Translations under genes and position numbers: made by a program
IMG/VR virus record: IMGVR_UViG_3300029913_001083
Span: 1 to 52,264 of that record
Source of the DNA: a virus
Length of the DNA: 52,264 nucleotides
Strand: one strand, 5' to 3'
Shown: positions 15,750 to 23,556 of the stretch, one piece after another
How the letters are laid out: each line of letters begins with the position of its first letter
Numbering within the stretch: the first letter of the stretch is position 1
The notes under the pieces: generated by a model
What the model saw: only the letters and a program-made list of their open reading frames with translations
Databases searched by the model: none
What the model was told of the DNA's origin: nothing

Positions 15750-17129
15750 ATGAGTCAGACCAAGACCATTTCAGTTGGATTGAAGTTTGAGGGGACTGTG
15801 TCCGTCGCCGTGCCTGAGCATTTGGGTGACCTGGACGCTAAGGCGATGGCCGAGAACATGGCGTTGGCCCGCATTCTGGCGGTGACCGACAATCCGGATG
15901 CCCCGGACGAAGAAGCTGTTGCGTCGTACCAACAGACCTGTTCGGAAAAAGCCAAGAAGACTGCCGCTAATGACTGGGACGTTGCGTTGCCTACCGCCAT
16001 CGACGGCTCGTGGGATCTGACCGGCGTCGTCGAAGAGAAGGTCAGCGCGGAAGACGCCCAGCAGGCCGCTAATGATGCCCGTGCAATTGCCAGCACGGAA
16101 AGCGAGATTGACGCCCGGATCGCTTACGTGGCCCTGGTGTGCTCCCGTCAGCTCTATGGGCTGGCTCTGCGTGAGATGGGACAGCGTTTGTCGCAGATCA
16201 AGCTTGCCGGCGATCGCACGCCACATCCGTCGACAATGGACGTAATGATCCAGGCGGCTACAGCTAAGGCAGGCGAGCCGTTTGACGGCGCTGACCTGCT
16301 TAACACGTTCATTTCAGCTATCGTGCCATGGATGACCGATGTGGTCGGCAAGGCCATTGTCGACGACAAGGAAGGTCACAGGAAGGCGGCTGAGGAAGCC
16401 GACAAGCGACGACGCGAAGTGATACTGTATACCGGGCTGCCGATCAACGATGGTCTGTTGCATCGCGATCGTCCGGCCATCTTCATTGGTCCCAAAGACT
16501 TGCTCCAGTTCGTGATGAGCTGGATCGACTATTCTGCCAATGAGCATGTCGATGACATGCTGCCTGGTTCGCACTTTTTGACCGTCCGGCTATATGACGC
16601 GAAGACGACGCTGGAGAACAGCGATTTCTGTCTGCGGCTTAACAAGCCGGACTGGATGAACTTCGCCGGCGGCAGCACACGGATGGACAAGTTCCGTGAG
16701 ATGCTTTCACGTCGCGTTAAGCGGTCGATCGATCTTCTGATTGTCGAAGACATTGCCGCTGCCAATACGGTGGGAAAAATTCTCACTGGGTCTATGACTG
16801 ATAGCGACTACGGCGGCTACGCCCCTGCGCGTATTCAGGAAGCCATGGCCAGAATCTGCGACTGGGCAAACAAGTTCGCCACCGGGGTGGTCGGCGGTAT
16901 TCCCATCGGCCCGAAGATCAAGCCCTTACGCGATGAATTCCCGTCGCTTAAGGACAAGTGCGACATCTACTTCGTGGACGCTGATCCACCGATTCACGAT
17001 TCGGTTGTGATCAACATCAGGCATCCCAACGGACAAACGTTGCAGTTTGAAACTACGAGACAGTCCCTGGCCGGCTCCAGCGACAAGGTATTGCTTCCGC
17101 CTCCGTCTTCGTCGATCATCGTCCCTTAA
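15750..17129 (+). CDS. Hypothetical protein, possible P-loop-less RecA-fold protein
   Basis: 459 residues from ATG 15750, preceded by AAAGGAACG; the frame extends upstream to 15681 but overlaps the previous gene. The N-terminal half is acidic and helical (CSEKAKKTAANDW, EDAQQAANDARAIAST). The C-terminal half has a hydrophobic strand ending in acids (IDLLIVEDIAAAN), which resembles a Walker B strand, and GGYAPARIQEAMARICDWANKFATGVVGGIPIG. I find no GKT/S P-loop. It may be a structural relative of the RecA-like protein or something else entirely; the assignment is weak. Confidence 0.75.
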   Translation: MSQTKTISVGLKFEGTVSVAVPEHLGDLDAKAMAENMALARILAVTDNPDAPDEEAVASYQQTCSEKAKKTAANDWDVALPTAIDGSWDLTGVVEEKVSAEDAQQAANDARAIASTESEIDARIAYVALVCSRQLYGLALREMGQRLSQIKLAGDRTPHPSTMDVMIQAATAKAGEPFDGADLLNTFISAIVPWMTDVVGKAIVDDKEGHRKAAEEADKRRREVILYTGLPINDGLLHRDRPAIFIGPKDLLQFVMSWIDYSANEHVDDMLPGSHFLTVRLYDAKTTLENSDFCLRLNKPDWMNFAGGSTRMDKFREMLSRRVKRSIDLLIVEDIAAANTVGKILTGSMTDSDYGGYAPARIQEAMARICDWANKFATGVVGGIPIGPKIKPLRDEFPSLKDKCDIYFVDADPPIHDSVVINIRHPNGQTLQFETTRQSLAGSSDKVLLPPPSSSIIVP

Positions 17130-17141
17130 CCGAGTTTATTC

Positions 17142-17927
17142 ATGAGCAAGCAACCCGAACAACCCGAACAACCCGGACAGACCGAAAAGCTTGAGTCCGG
17201 CGATCGTCATCTGCTTATAGTCGGATTCACCACCCGACTGATTACCGGCATGACTCCTGATCCGTCCAAGCTGGAACCGCCTGAGCGGTATAAAGATCCA
17301 GCTGTCATTGAACGATGGCGCAAAGAACACACCGAAAAGCTGGCTGACAAGCTGCTGATGCAACCTTACTCGGCTACGTTCGAGACGGTGGTCATTCATG
17401 CTCGCGGCGAGACCAACACTTGGACGTACCGCGATCCGCTGGCCAAGACCGGCTATCGACTGCCCGTGGCTTTGTCGGTATGGCACTGGCTGAAAAATCT
17501 CTGGACGCCCTGCCCGTGGCCGCACGAGTCTCCACCCCGTTGGCCCAACGGCCAATCGCCGGCCGTACTGGCTGGCTTTGACATTCGCCTGTTCACCAAG
17601 ATCATGGCGATGGAATGCAACAAGCCGGCCAACCAGCCTCGCAATCGCGATGGCAGCATTCGCAACGACGCACAGGCGACTTTGCCGTCGTCGTTCTGGT
17701 TCGGTACTTCGGTCAATCGCGATATGGAATCGATTGCTCTGATCAACGACAGCGAGTTCAAGGAAATTGACTGGCCGATGGTGCTCAAGCATCATGAGCT
17801 GACCGACGAATTCAAGGATTGGCAGGGACCGCACAAGAACGCGGTCTTGGACGTGGCGCTGGCCGTCAGGCTCATAGACGCCAACGGCATGATCGGTGAA
17901 TTCAAGACCGAAGAAGATATACGGTAG
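17142..17927 (+). CDS. Possible degenerate DEDD-type exonuclease-like protein
   Basis: 261 residues with an N-terminal Gln/Glu/Pro repeat (KQPEQPEQPGQTEK). A strand near residue 25 (LLIVGFTTRL) sits where ExoI of DnaQ-fold nucleases would be but lacks the Asp/Glu pair. AGFDIRLFTKIMAM resembles ExoII. HKNAVLDVALAVRLI near the end matches an HxxxxD ExoIII helix. This suggests an RNase H-fold exonuclease with an incomplete active site, possibly structural or regulatory; an unrelated fold cannot be excluded. Confidence 0.5.
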   Translation: MSKQPEQPEQPGQTEKLESGDRHLLIVGFTTRLITGMTPDPSKLEPPERYKDPAVIERWRKEHTEKLADKLLMQPYSATFETVVIHARGETNTWTYRDPLAKTGYRLPVALSVWHWLKNLWTPCPWPHESPPRWPNGQSPAVLAGFDIRLFTKIMAMECNKPANQPRNRDGSIRNDAQATLPSSFWFGTSVNRDMESIALINDSEFKEIDWPMVLKHHELTDEFKDWQGPHKNAVLDVALAVRLIDANGMIGEFKTEEDIR

Positions 17928-17930
17928 AGC

Positions 17931-18677
17931 ATGCAGGAACCTCTGTCTTATTTTCGTCATCCAGGCACGCCGTTGGTGCCGAAGCCCTACATGGACTTTG
18001 GCACTGCCGAAAACCTGAGCGGATTTGCTGTACAGTACCGGTTTTTCTCGCCGGCTTTGCTCTATCTGTTTGGCTTTTTCACTGATCACCACCTGGTCGA
18101 TTTTCTGCGAGAGCAGAAGCACGAAGTGCCGATCTGGATGTACACTTTCGACCGGCCCATATTTGCCGGCATGGAAGATCGCGGGAATCATTCAGGGTGG
18201 AATCACACCCTGCTTGCCGTAACAACGGATCAGTGGACGGCGCTGGAGAGTTTTATCCTGTCGGTAGCCATTTGCGACTACTCCAACAAGGCAGTCTTCC
18301 GCACGGGAGCCCAGGACATCAACATTGCCGATCCGCTGTGGGTGGACCGCAACAGCGGACTGTTGTGCCCTTCTACGCCGCTGCTGCCGATAGTCGTATT
18401 CGGCGTCAACGGCAGCGCCGGATGTGTGGCACTAAATCGTCATGCCCATCCGCCGGCAGCATGCCGGTTTAAGCCGCTGGCGGAAACAGTCGGTTTCGGC
18501 AGGTACGTCTTGCAGGACGAGCCCAGGCTCGCTCATAGCGTTCTTGATACTTATCTCAGCCGACTGCCGGCTGCTGCGGTGAAGCCGGATTTTCGCGATA
18601 TCAACTCCCTGGATGCTTTACACCAGCAAAGCATCCGGGATGCCATTGCACTATATAAAAAGGAGTTCGGACAATGA
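17931..18677 (+). CDS. Hypothetical protein
   Basis: 248 residues starting four bases after the previous stop. The interior is aromatic-rich (SPALLYLFGFFTDHHLVDFLRE, VPIWMYTFDRPIF, TLLAVTTDQWTALESFILS). GVNGSAGCVALNRHAHPPAACRF has two Cys and two His that might bind a metal. No family is recognised. The stop overlaps the next ATG. Confidence 0.75.
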   Translation: MQEPLSYFRHPGTPLVPKPYMDFGTAENLSGFAVQYRFFSPALLYLFGFFTDHHLVDFLREQKHEVPIWMYTFDRPIFAGMEDRGNHSGWNHTLLAVTTDQWTALESFILSVAICDYSNKAVFRTGAQDINIADPLWVDRNSGLLCPSTPLLPIVVFGVNGSAGCVALNRHAHPPAACRFKPLAETVGFGRYVLQDEPRLAHSVLDTYLSRLPAAAVKPDFRDINSLDALHQQSIRDAIALYKKEFGQ

Positions 18678-18985
18678 AGACTCATCTGACGATCCCAACG
18701 GGAGCCGTCATCACCGTCAAACTTAAGAGCGGCAAGACAATCGGCAACGACGAAGTGGCCGGCATCGAGATCAAACCGTTCTTTTCCGGCGGCAATGCTC
18801 AGGCACCGGTCGTTCACGTCGAAACGATACTGGACGACGGTTTTGTCGTTGAACGGGTTTCGCTTCTGGTCAGCGGCTCCAACGGCAAGTCGTTCCGGAA
18901 GGAATTGAAAGACTTGTCTGTCAGCGCCATACCGGCTATCGAGAAGAAGCGGGCAGCTTCCAACTCCAAGCCTGGGTCCAAGTAG
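18674..18985 (+). CDS. Small beta-rich hypothetical protein
   Basis: 103 residues, ATGA overlap with the upstream gene and an AAGGAG site. Alternating hydrophobic strands (AVITVKLKSGKTI, PVVHVETILDDGFVVERVSLLVSG) suggest a small beta barrel. It ends in a Lys/Ser-rich tail. Its stop codon lies in the first copy of a 23-base imperfect duplication. Confidence 0.75.
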   Translation: MKTHLTIPTGAVITVKLKSGKTIGNDEVAGIEIKPFFSGGNAQAPVVHVETILDDGFVVERVSLLVSGSNGKSFRKELKDLSVSAIPAIEKKRAASNSKPGSK

Positions 18986-19013
18986 CATCTAAGCCTGAGT
19001 CCGAGTAGCATCC
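18968..19013 (+). repeat. 23-base imperfect tandem duplication spanning a stop codon
   Basis: Copies at 18968-18990 and 18991-19013, both beginning AAGCCTG and ending AGTAGCATC plus one base, differ at three positions. The first holds the stop of the upstream gene and the second repeats the in-register TAG, giving a backup stop. It fills most of the gap before the next start. Confidence 0.85.
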
Positions 19014-19018
19014 AAGTA

Positions 19019-19522
19019 ATGAGCCAGCAAATTGTGCCATCCCGGTTGCACTTGGCCAAGGTATTTGAGTCGGTCACGGCGTACACCCGTGAAGACGGCG
19101 GCTTGAAACTCGTGCGCACAGATCCTTCGCTGGAGGATCAGATCAACCAGTGGGTCAAGGCTACACGTAATTTGCTTGTCAGCGCCGGCGATGTAAGCTG
19201 GCTGCCTCGGCCTGACACACCGGATGGTCAGGTCATCGAACATCGTGCCATTGCGATGCTATACGTGCCCGCTGTTGAGAAGACCAATGCCAAACCCTAC
19301 GGATCGGACCAGATCGCCAAGCTCCAGCCCGAAAGACAAATCATCGTCACCGCAGCCCCAACCGGAGCCAGCACCGAAAAAGCTGACCAACCGGGAGCAA
19401 GTGGAAGCCCTGATCGGCGAGCGGACTCTGTTTCGGCTTCGGAATCCGGGGCAGGTGAAGTTGGTAACGACGAGCGACGGCGACTTCGAGTCCCAGATGT
19501 TATTCCGACATCTCTCCCCTGA
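19019..19522 (+). CDS. Hypothetical protein overlapping the next gene
   Basis: 167 residues from ATG 19019, with no clear ribosome binding site. The first 90 residues look like a real domain (LHLAKVFESVTAYTREDGG, DQINQWVKATRNLLVSAGDVSW, VIEHRAIAMLYVP). The rest is Ala/Gly/Ser/Asp-rich and is read out of phase with the next gene for 236 bases. Either the upstream tail is incidental, or a +1 frameshift joins the two frames into one longer protein. Not recognised. Confidence 0.6.
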   Translation: MSQQIVPSRLHLAKVFESVTAYTREDGGLKLVRTDPSLEDQINQWVKATRNLLVSAGDVSWLPRPDTPDGQVIEHRAIAMLYVPAVEKTNAKPYGSDQIAKLQPERQIIVTAAPTGASTEKADQPGASGSPDRRADSVSASESGAGEVGNDERRRLRVPDVIPTSLP

Positions 19523-20078
19523 AACCGTTCAGCGTTTGTCTAAGCCGGAGAAGAGTTCGCAACTGTATCCGGATGCCAGGCTGCCGCAGTTTTTCACGGT
19601 CGACAGGGAGACTGATGGCGGCACGAGTATTCGCGAGTTTGCCGATCTGCAATCCATGCTGCATCACGTCCGCGAGATGGATGGTACGGAAACTGACATC
19701 GTGCCGGTGTGCGGGTGGCTGTACCCGTATTCCAAGAAGACAGACGGCGATCCTCGTATTATTTTTGCGCCGGATGGCACGGCACGACTGTTGGATAAGC
19801 GACTGACTGTGGTCACCGAGCTTGAGGCCACAGTCAGCGTTCAGGATGACTGGTACATGGGTATGCTGGAGACCGATAGTGTCTGTCATTCCGGTGAAGA
19901 CGACGTTCCACCTCCGCCATTAACGCCAGAGTCGATGCGAGTGGAAGAATCATTAGCGTTCCAGGAGCAAGTCATCCCGGAAGACGAAGAAATGATCGAC
20001 GTGACGCCGGAAGAAGACGTCACAGGCGACGAAGCAGAGGATGAAGCAGAGTCGGACGAGGAAGACAACGACAGATAA
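19287..20078 (+). CDS. Hypothetical protein with acidic tail
   Basis: 263 residues if it starts at ATG 19287, inside the previous gene and with a poor ribosome binding site. The first 35 residues are Pro/Ser/Lys-rich. The convincing part begins at LTNREQVEALIGERTLFRL and runs through VCGWLYPYSKKTDGDPRIIFAPDGTARLL to about residue 195. The last 65 residues are Glu/Asp-rich. The weak start makes translational coupling or frameshifting from the upstream frame possible. It is the last gene before a terminator. Confidence 0.65.
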   Translation: MPNPTDRTRSPSSSPKDKSSSPQPQPEPAPKKLTNREQVEALIGERTLFRLRNPGQVKLVTTSDGDFESQMLFRHLSPETVQRLSKPEKSSQLYPDARLPQFFTVDRETDGGTSIREFADLQSMLHHVREMDGTETDIVPVCGWLYPYSKKTDGDPRIIFAPDGTARLLDKRLTVVTELEATVSVQDDWYMGMLETDSVCHSGEDDVPPPPLTPESMRVEESLAFQEQVIPEDEEMIDVTPEEDVTGDEAEDEAESDEEDNDR

Positions 20079-20104
20079 TTAAGCGTTTCAACGCGTCAAA
20101 GAAG

Positions 20105-20148
20105 CGAAGGCGACTCGGTGTTTCACCGGGTCGCTTTCGTTATGCCCC
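20105..20148 (+). terminator. Rho-independent terminator
   Basis: CGAAGGCGACTCGGTG (20105-20120) pairs with CACCGGGTCGCTTTCG (20124-20139) across a TTT loop with two wobble pairs, followed by TTATGCCCC; a T-run (GTTTTTG) comes slightly later. It ends the long unit begun at 2015. Confidence 0.75.
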
Positions 20149-20174
20149 TAGTTTTTGTTCGTTGAAGGAGACCA

Positions 20175-21800
20175 ATGTCCAAGACAGATCTAGTCAGTAC
20201 CACGGAGGTTTCGACAGGGGTAGAGTTGCCCGGTCTTGACCCGTCAGTCGCAGAGCTTCGCAAGGTATTCAAGCTGGATGAGCTGTACCGCAGACTGACT
20301 CAAGGCCACGTTACTCGCAACTGCATAGGCTTGGGTGCTACCTTTAGCGCCAGTGATATACCGGTGGCATTCTCCAACCGGCTGATTTACCGGGCGGATC
20401 AGGTATTGTTCCAGGCCATTAGAGATGTGCCCGCCGGCTGCATGACCGGCATGGACCATCGCAGTGTTTATGTCAGCAGCGCCAGATCGACCATTCTCAA
20501 CGGCGCTCCGGTGCTAAAGTTCGACGCAGCCGATACTGCCGTGATGCTGTCGCATCCGCCGGGCGGCTACGTCAACGACAAGAAGCGGCCGGAAGAGTTT
20601 TCCCTGTTTTCGGCTTTGAACCGCGACATGACCGAGTACGCTTTCTGGTCTGTCGACGACAGGGGCCGGCCGATATTGCCTGTTTGGCATCATGCCAGGC
20701 AAATGGCAGCTAAGATGAAAAAGGGCGATTTGAAAACGACGGGGATCAAGCCCTCCATGCTTGAGGAATTAAGTCGTGGCAGCACCAGGATGTATCGATA
20801 TCCCTGTGAACTTCCGATGCCGTTTCTGTCTTTCAAACCGGCATCGTCGGGATTCGGCTTCGGAGCGTTCTTGTCCACGACGTTTCAGCAGGTCAGTGAA
20901 GCCGAGGTCGCGGTCGAATCACTGGAATGTCCGCGATGTCACATCTTACACGACCTGAACGTTTTCGGGCTGCACGACGATACGGGCGTTACATTGGTCA
21001 CTACGGAGAGACAGTTGCAGCTTGAGTTCACTGACGACCGCGATATATTCATCGCGTTCGCTCCGTGTGGTTGTCGTGGCAGCCTGGCTGATGGCCGTAC
21101 GGTATGGCACATGTCAGACGCCAGGCCCAGGCAGTTTGTCCGTCACTTCAACGATGGGTTCAAGGCCGGCTTCTGCCGTGCCGTGTCGCGAGGATTACGA
21201 TTCTACGCTCCGGCCAGGTGCTCTTACGCCGGATGCAAACAAATCAGGCTGAACATCAACGGGCTGATGAGCGATAGTCACCGATTCGACACTGACAGTG
21301 GATTTTTCGATATTCACGTCAGGCCGAATCTGCCAATGAGGCTTCAACCGGGAGACACATTAAAGCCGGGTGACTTGTTGCTCCAGTGGCTGCAGCAGCC
21401 GGCTTCCTATTTGGAATGGTGGGGCCGTCAACCTTTACAGAATTGCTGGAACAACCTTCTGGAGATTTTTCAGGACAGCCGATGGCTGGAGGTAATGCAG
21501 ATGGAATGGTTCGCCAACCAGGCGATTTTACTTGACGATCAGGTGCTTCTGCCGTTTCATATTATCAGTCGGGCGGCATCCAAGCTCAAACCCGTGGGCT
21601 TGAGCTGGGATTTCGGCCGGCTGGTGGGACGGATGAACCATGCCCGGACGTTATGCCGGCTGGACCCGATCGGGATAAACCGCTGGAATGATCTGCGGCA
21701 CGAGATGATGTACGGCGTCGAGTTGGACGCCAGGATCGACGATCCAAGAATTAAACCAGATAACAAGCGTCCGAGACGTCGCAACGGCGCTCGGCGATAA
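20175..21800 (+). CDS. Hypothetical protein, monocistronic
   Basis: 541 residues with a GAAGGAG site, flanked by a terminator upstream and hairpins downstream, so it is probably transcribed alone. LECPRCHIL and, about 50 residues later, APCGCRG, then ARCSYAGCKQ offer several Cys for metal binding. The C-terminal third is rich in Trp and Leu (YLEWWGRQPLQNCWNNLLEIF) and ends in a basic tail (KPDNKRPRRRNGARR). I do not recognise it. Size and isolation suggest a distinct expression programme. Confidence 0.85.
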   Translation: MSKTDLVSTTEVSTGVELPGLDPSVAELRKVFKLDELYRRLTQGHVTRNCIGLGATFSASDIPVAFSNRLIYRADQVLFQAIRDVPAGCMTGMDHRSVYVSSARSTILNGAPVLKFDAADTAVMLSHPPGGYVNDKKRPEEFSLFSALNRDMTEYAFWSVDDRGRPILPVWHHARQMAAKMKKGDLKTTGIKPSMLEELSRGSTRMYRYPCELPMPFLSFKPASSGFGFGAFLSTTFQQVSEAEVAVESLECPRCHILHDLNVFGLHDDTGVTLVTTERQLQLEFTDDRDIFIAFAPCGCRGSLADGRTVWHMSDARPRQFVRHFNDGFKAGFCRAVSRGLRFYAPARCSYAGCKQIRLNINGLMSDSHRFDTDSGFFDIHVRPNLPMRLQPGDTLKPGDLLLQWLQQPASYLEWWGRQPLQNCWNNLLEIFQDSRWLEVMQMEWFANQAILLDDQVLLPFHIISRAASKLKPVGLSWDFGRLVGRMNHARTLCRLDPIGINRWNDLRHEMMYGVELDARIDDPRIKPDNKRPRRRNGARR

Positions 21801-21812
21801 CATTCAAATTCC

Positions 21813-21865
21813 GGCAGGATTACTCCTGCCAGGAAAGGCCATCCATCTGGATGACCTTTTCTTTA
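21813..21865 (+). terminator. Tandem hairpins, second terminator-like
   Basis: GGCAGGA (21813-21819) pairs with TCCTGCC (21824-21830). A second stem, AAAGGCCATCC (21834-21844) with GGATGACCTTT (21849-21859) and one mismatch, is followed by TCTTTAG. Together they close the 20175-21800 unit. Confidence 0.7.
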
Positions 21866-21902
21866 GCTATCAGGCCCGTTAGAATCGAATTTGTCAGTCG
21901 TG

Positions 21903-21917
21903 CGCAAAAGTTAATTT
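21903..21917 (-). promoter_or_regulatory. Recurrent 15-base motif, copy 4 (reverse)
   Basis: Plus strand CGCAAAAGTTAATTT; the reverse complement AAATTAACTTTTGCG has one mismatch to the consensus. It lies between the hairpins at 21813-21865 and the start at 21942, the place where a promoter for the virion-gene block is expected. Confidence 0.55.
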
Positions 21918-21941
21918 GTATTCGGGTATAAGGAACACCGC

Positions 21942-23327
21942 ATGAGCGGAGAGATCAATAAATGGTGGAAGACCACCGGCGACGACAAGCCGTTGCGCGT
22001 CTACACACCGGACCCCAGGCGGTATCATTCACCGGACTCCAAGGAAATGCACGAGATGGGCGGCAGCTCAGTGGGGGCTGCGGTGATGATCCCGAGAGCC
22101 AACATCGACGGCACCAGTATGGGATTTGATCCCAACCGTGCCGGGGTATTCACCATCGACCCCGACAAACCTAATTCTGGAGGCGGCATTGCGGTCGACC
22201 CGGCCAAATTCATCAACGCAAACATCGAGTCAGCGTTATCCCGCGTGGGCCGGGTCGGTGGAGGTCGCGAGGACGTCGAATCGCAGCAGAATGCCTTCGC
22301 TGCGTTCCAGATTCTGTCTCAGCACGGCGCTGGCGCTGATCCTGACATGGCTGTGGTGGTGGCCGAAGCCGAAATCAACGCTCACAATCCGACATCACGC
22401 AGTGGCCGCCGAAGCAACGGTCGCCACGTTACGCCGCTGCAGCGACGTTCCCCGACTGCCTCGCAAATCTCCCAGCCTGTTGATGATCTGGTTCAACCTC
22501 AAGTCAAGGAAGCTTCCGTCATGCCGACTTCTTCACCACGCCGCCAGCCGCTTCGAAAGCCGGCTGCGCCGGCGAAAACGGATCAGACCGTGCAAATGAG
22601 CAATGCCCAGGCCATGGCCATGCTGACCAGCATGTTCAAGCATTTGCAAAACGGCGGGGTGCATGCTGTCGATCCTGCCAGCGCACCTGTCGAGGAAGTT
22701 GACGAGCAGCCGATCGAAGAACAGTTCGCTGAGGAGCAACCACAGGATGACCTGGCTGAGCCTCTTGAGCCGATCTACGAAGAGCCTGAGCCCGAGCCCG
22801 TGTACGAGGAGCCTGCACCCGAACCGGCTCCGCCGCCGAGGCGAGCGGCCGACCGTCCGGCACCGCGACAAGCGCCAGCGCCAGCTCAGCATATGACTGG
22901 ACGCCATCCTGTCGCCAGCAGCGTGCAGGATACTCTCTCGTCCCTCCAGGTTGGTTTTCTCAAGACTACGCCTCAGCGGCCGCAGATTCGCGTTGTGTTC
23001 GGCCTGGGGGCCAAAGGCACCATGCAGACGCGGTATCACGACGCTATTGCCGGCACTGGCTGTCTGGTGCTGGTTTACGACTGCCGCTACGATGGCGGCG
23101 ACATGTATGTGCCGCCGGCCGCCCCTGATGAAATCATCTCCGTTCGGATCGTCAGGCCGCCGGCACAAGAGGGCGGGGACACAAAGGTCGAGCAGTACAC
23201 AGCGGCTTCCATGGGGATGGCGTTTAACATGGGACAGTTGGACTTCATTGTCCTGGTAATCCCCGAAGATATGCAGGGGGAAAGTCACCAGGCCGAACAG
23301 TCCGGTGGTTTTGAACAACCCGTTTAG
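21942..23327 (+). CDS. Proline/glutamate-rich hypothetical (virion?) protein
   Basis: 461 residues with an AAGGAAC site. The N-terminal 150 residues are mixed (GGSSVGAAVMIPRANIDG, FAAFQILSQHGAGADPDMAVVV). A long low-complexity linker (about 160-330) includes QEP/EPEPVYEEP repeats and Arg/Ala-Pro runs. The C-terminal domain (about 340-440) is beta-rich (QIRVVFGLGAKGTMQTRYHD, CLVLVYDCRYDGGDMYVP, LDFIVLVIPEDM). First gene of the block that holds the portal candidate, so a head-associated role is a guess from context only. Confidence 0.8.
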   Translation: MSGEINKWWKTTGDDKPLRVYTPDPRRYHSPDSKEMHEMGGSSVGAAVMIPRANIDGTSMGFDPNRAGVFTIDPDKPNSGGGIAVDPAKFINANIESALSRVGRVGGGREDVESQQNAFAAFQILSQHGAGADPDMAVVVAEAEINAHNPTSRSGRRSNGRHVTPLQRRSPTASQISQPVDDLVQPQVKEASVMPTSSPRRQPLRKPAAPAKTDQTVQMSNAQAMAMLTSMFKHLQNGGVHAVDPASAPVEEVDEQPIEEQFAEEQPQDDLAEPLEPIYEEPEPEPVYEEPAPEPAPPPRRAADRPAPRQAPAPAQHMTGRHPVASSVQDTLSSLQVGFLKTTPQRPQIRVVFGLGAKGTMQTRYHDAIAGTGCLVLVYDCRYDGGDMYVPPAAPDEIISVRIVRPPAQEGGDTKVEQYTAASMGMAFNMGQLDFIVLVIPEDMQGESHQAEQSGGFEQPV

Positions 23328-23336
23328 GAGAATGTC

Positions 23337-23507
23337 ATGATGGAAAAGCAAGGCATCGTTCCCGAAGAACAGCAAGTCAAGCAGGCCAGCAAGCCCGCGA
23401 TCAAGCAGGGTTGCGACAGTGGCCGCTGCCCGCCGAGGCCGGACAAGCCGAACAACGCCGCCGATCGCGTCGCTGATGCTGTTGTCGACAAGATTAAGAA
23501 CGGGTGA
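23337..23507 (+). CDS. Small hypothetical protein (56 residues)
   Basis: Starts with a double ATG (23337 and 23340) seven bases after TAGGAG and ends with TGA at 23505. It encodes a polar peptide with CDSGRCPPRPDKP in the middle and an amphipathic helix at the end (ADRVADAVVDKIKNG). Its strong ribosome binding site and snug fit between two genes support it. The CxxxxC pair may bind metal or form a disulfide. No family is recognised. Confidence 0.7.
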   Translation: MMEKQGIVPEEQQVKQASKPAIKQGCDSGRCPPRPDKPNNAADRVADAVVDKIKNG

Positions 23508-23556
23508 TTGCGGGTAGCGGACAGGCGGTCCGTAGTTCGTTCTCAAGGATGAGACC

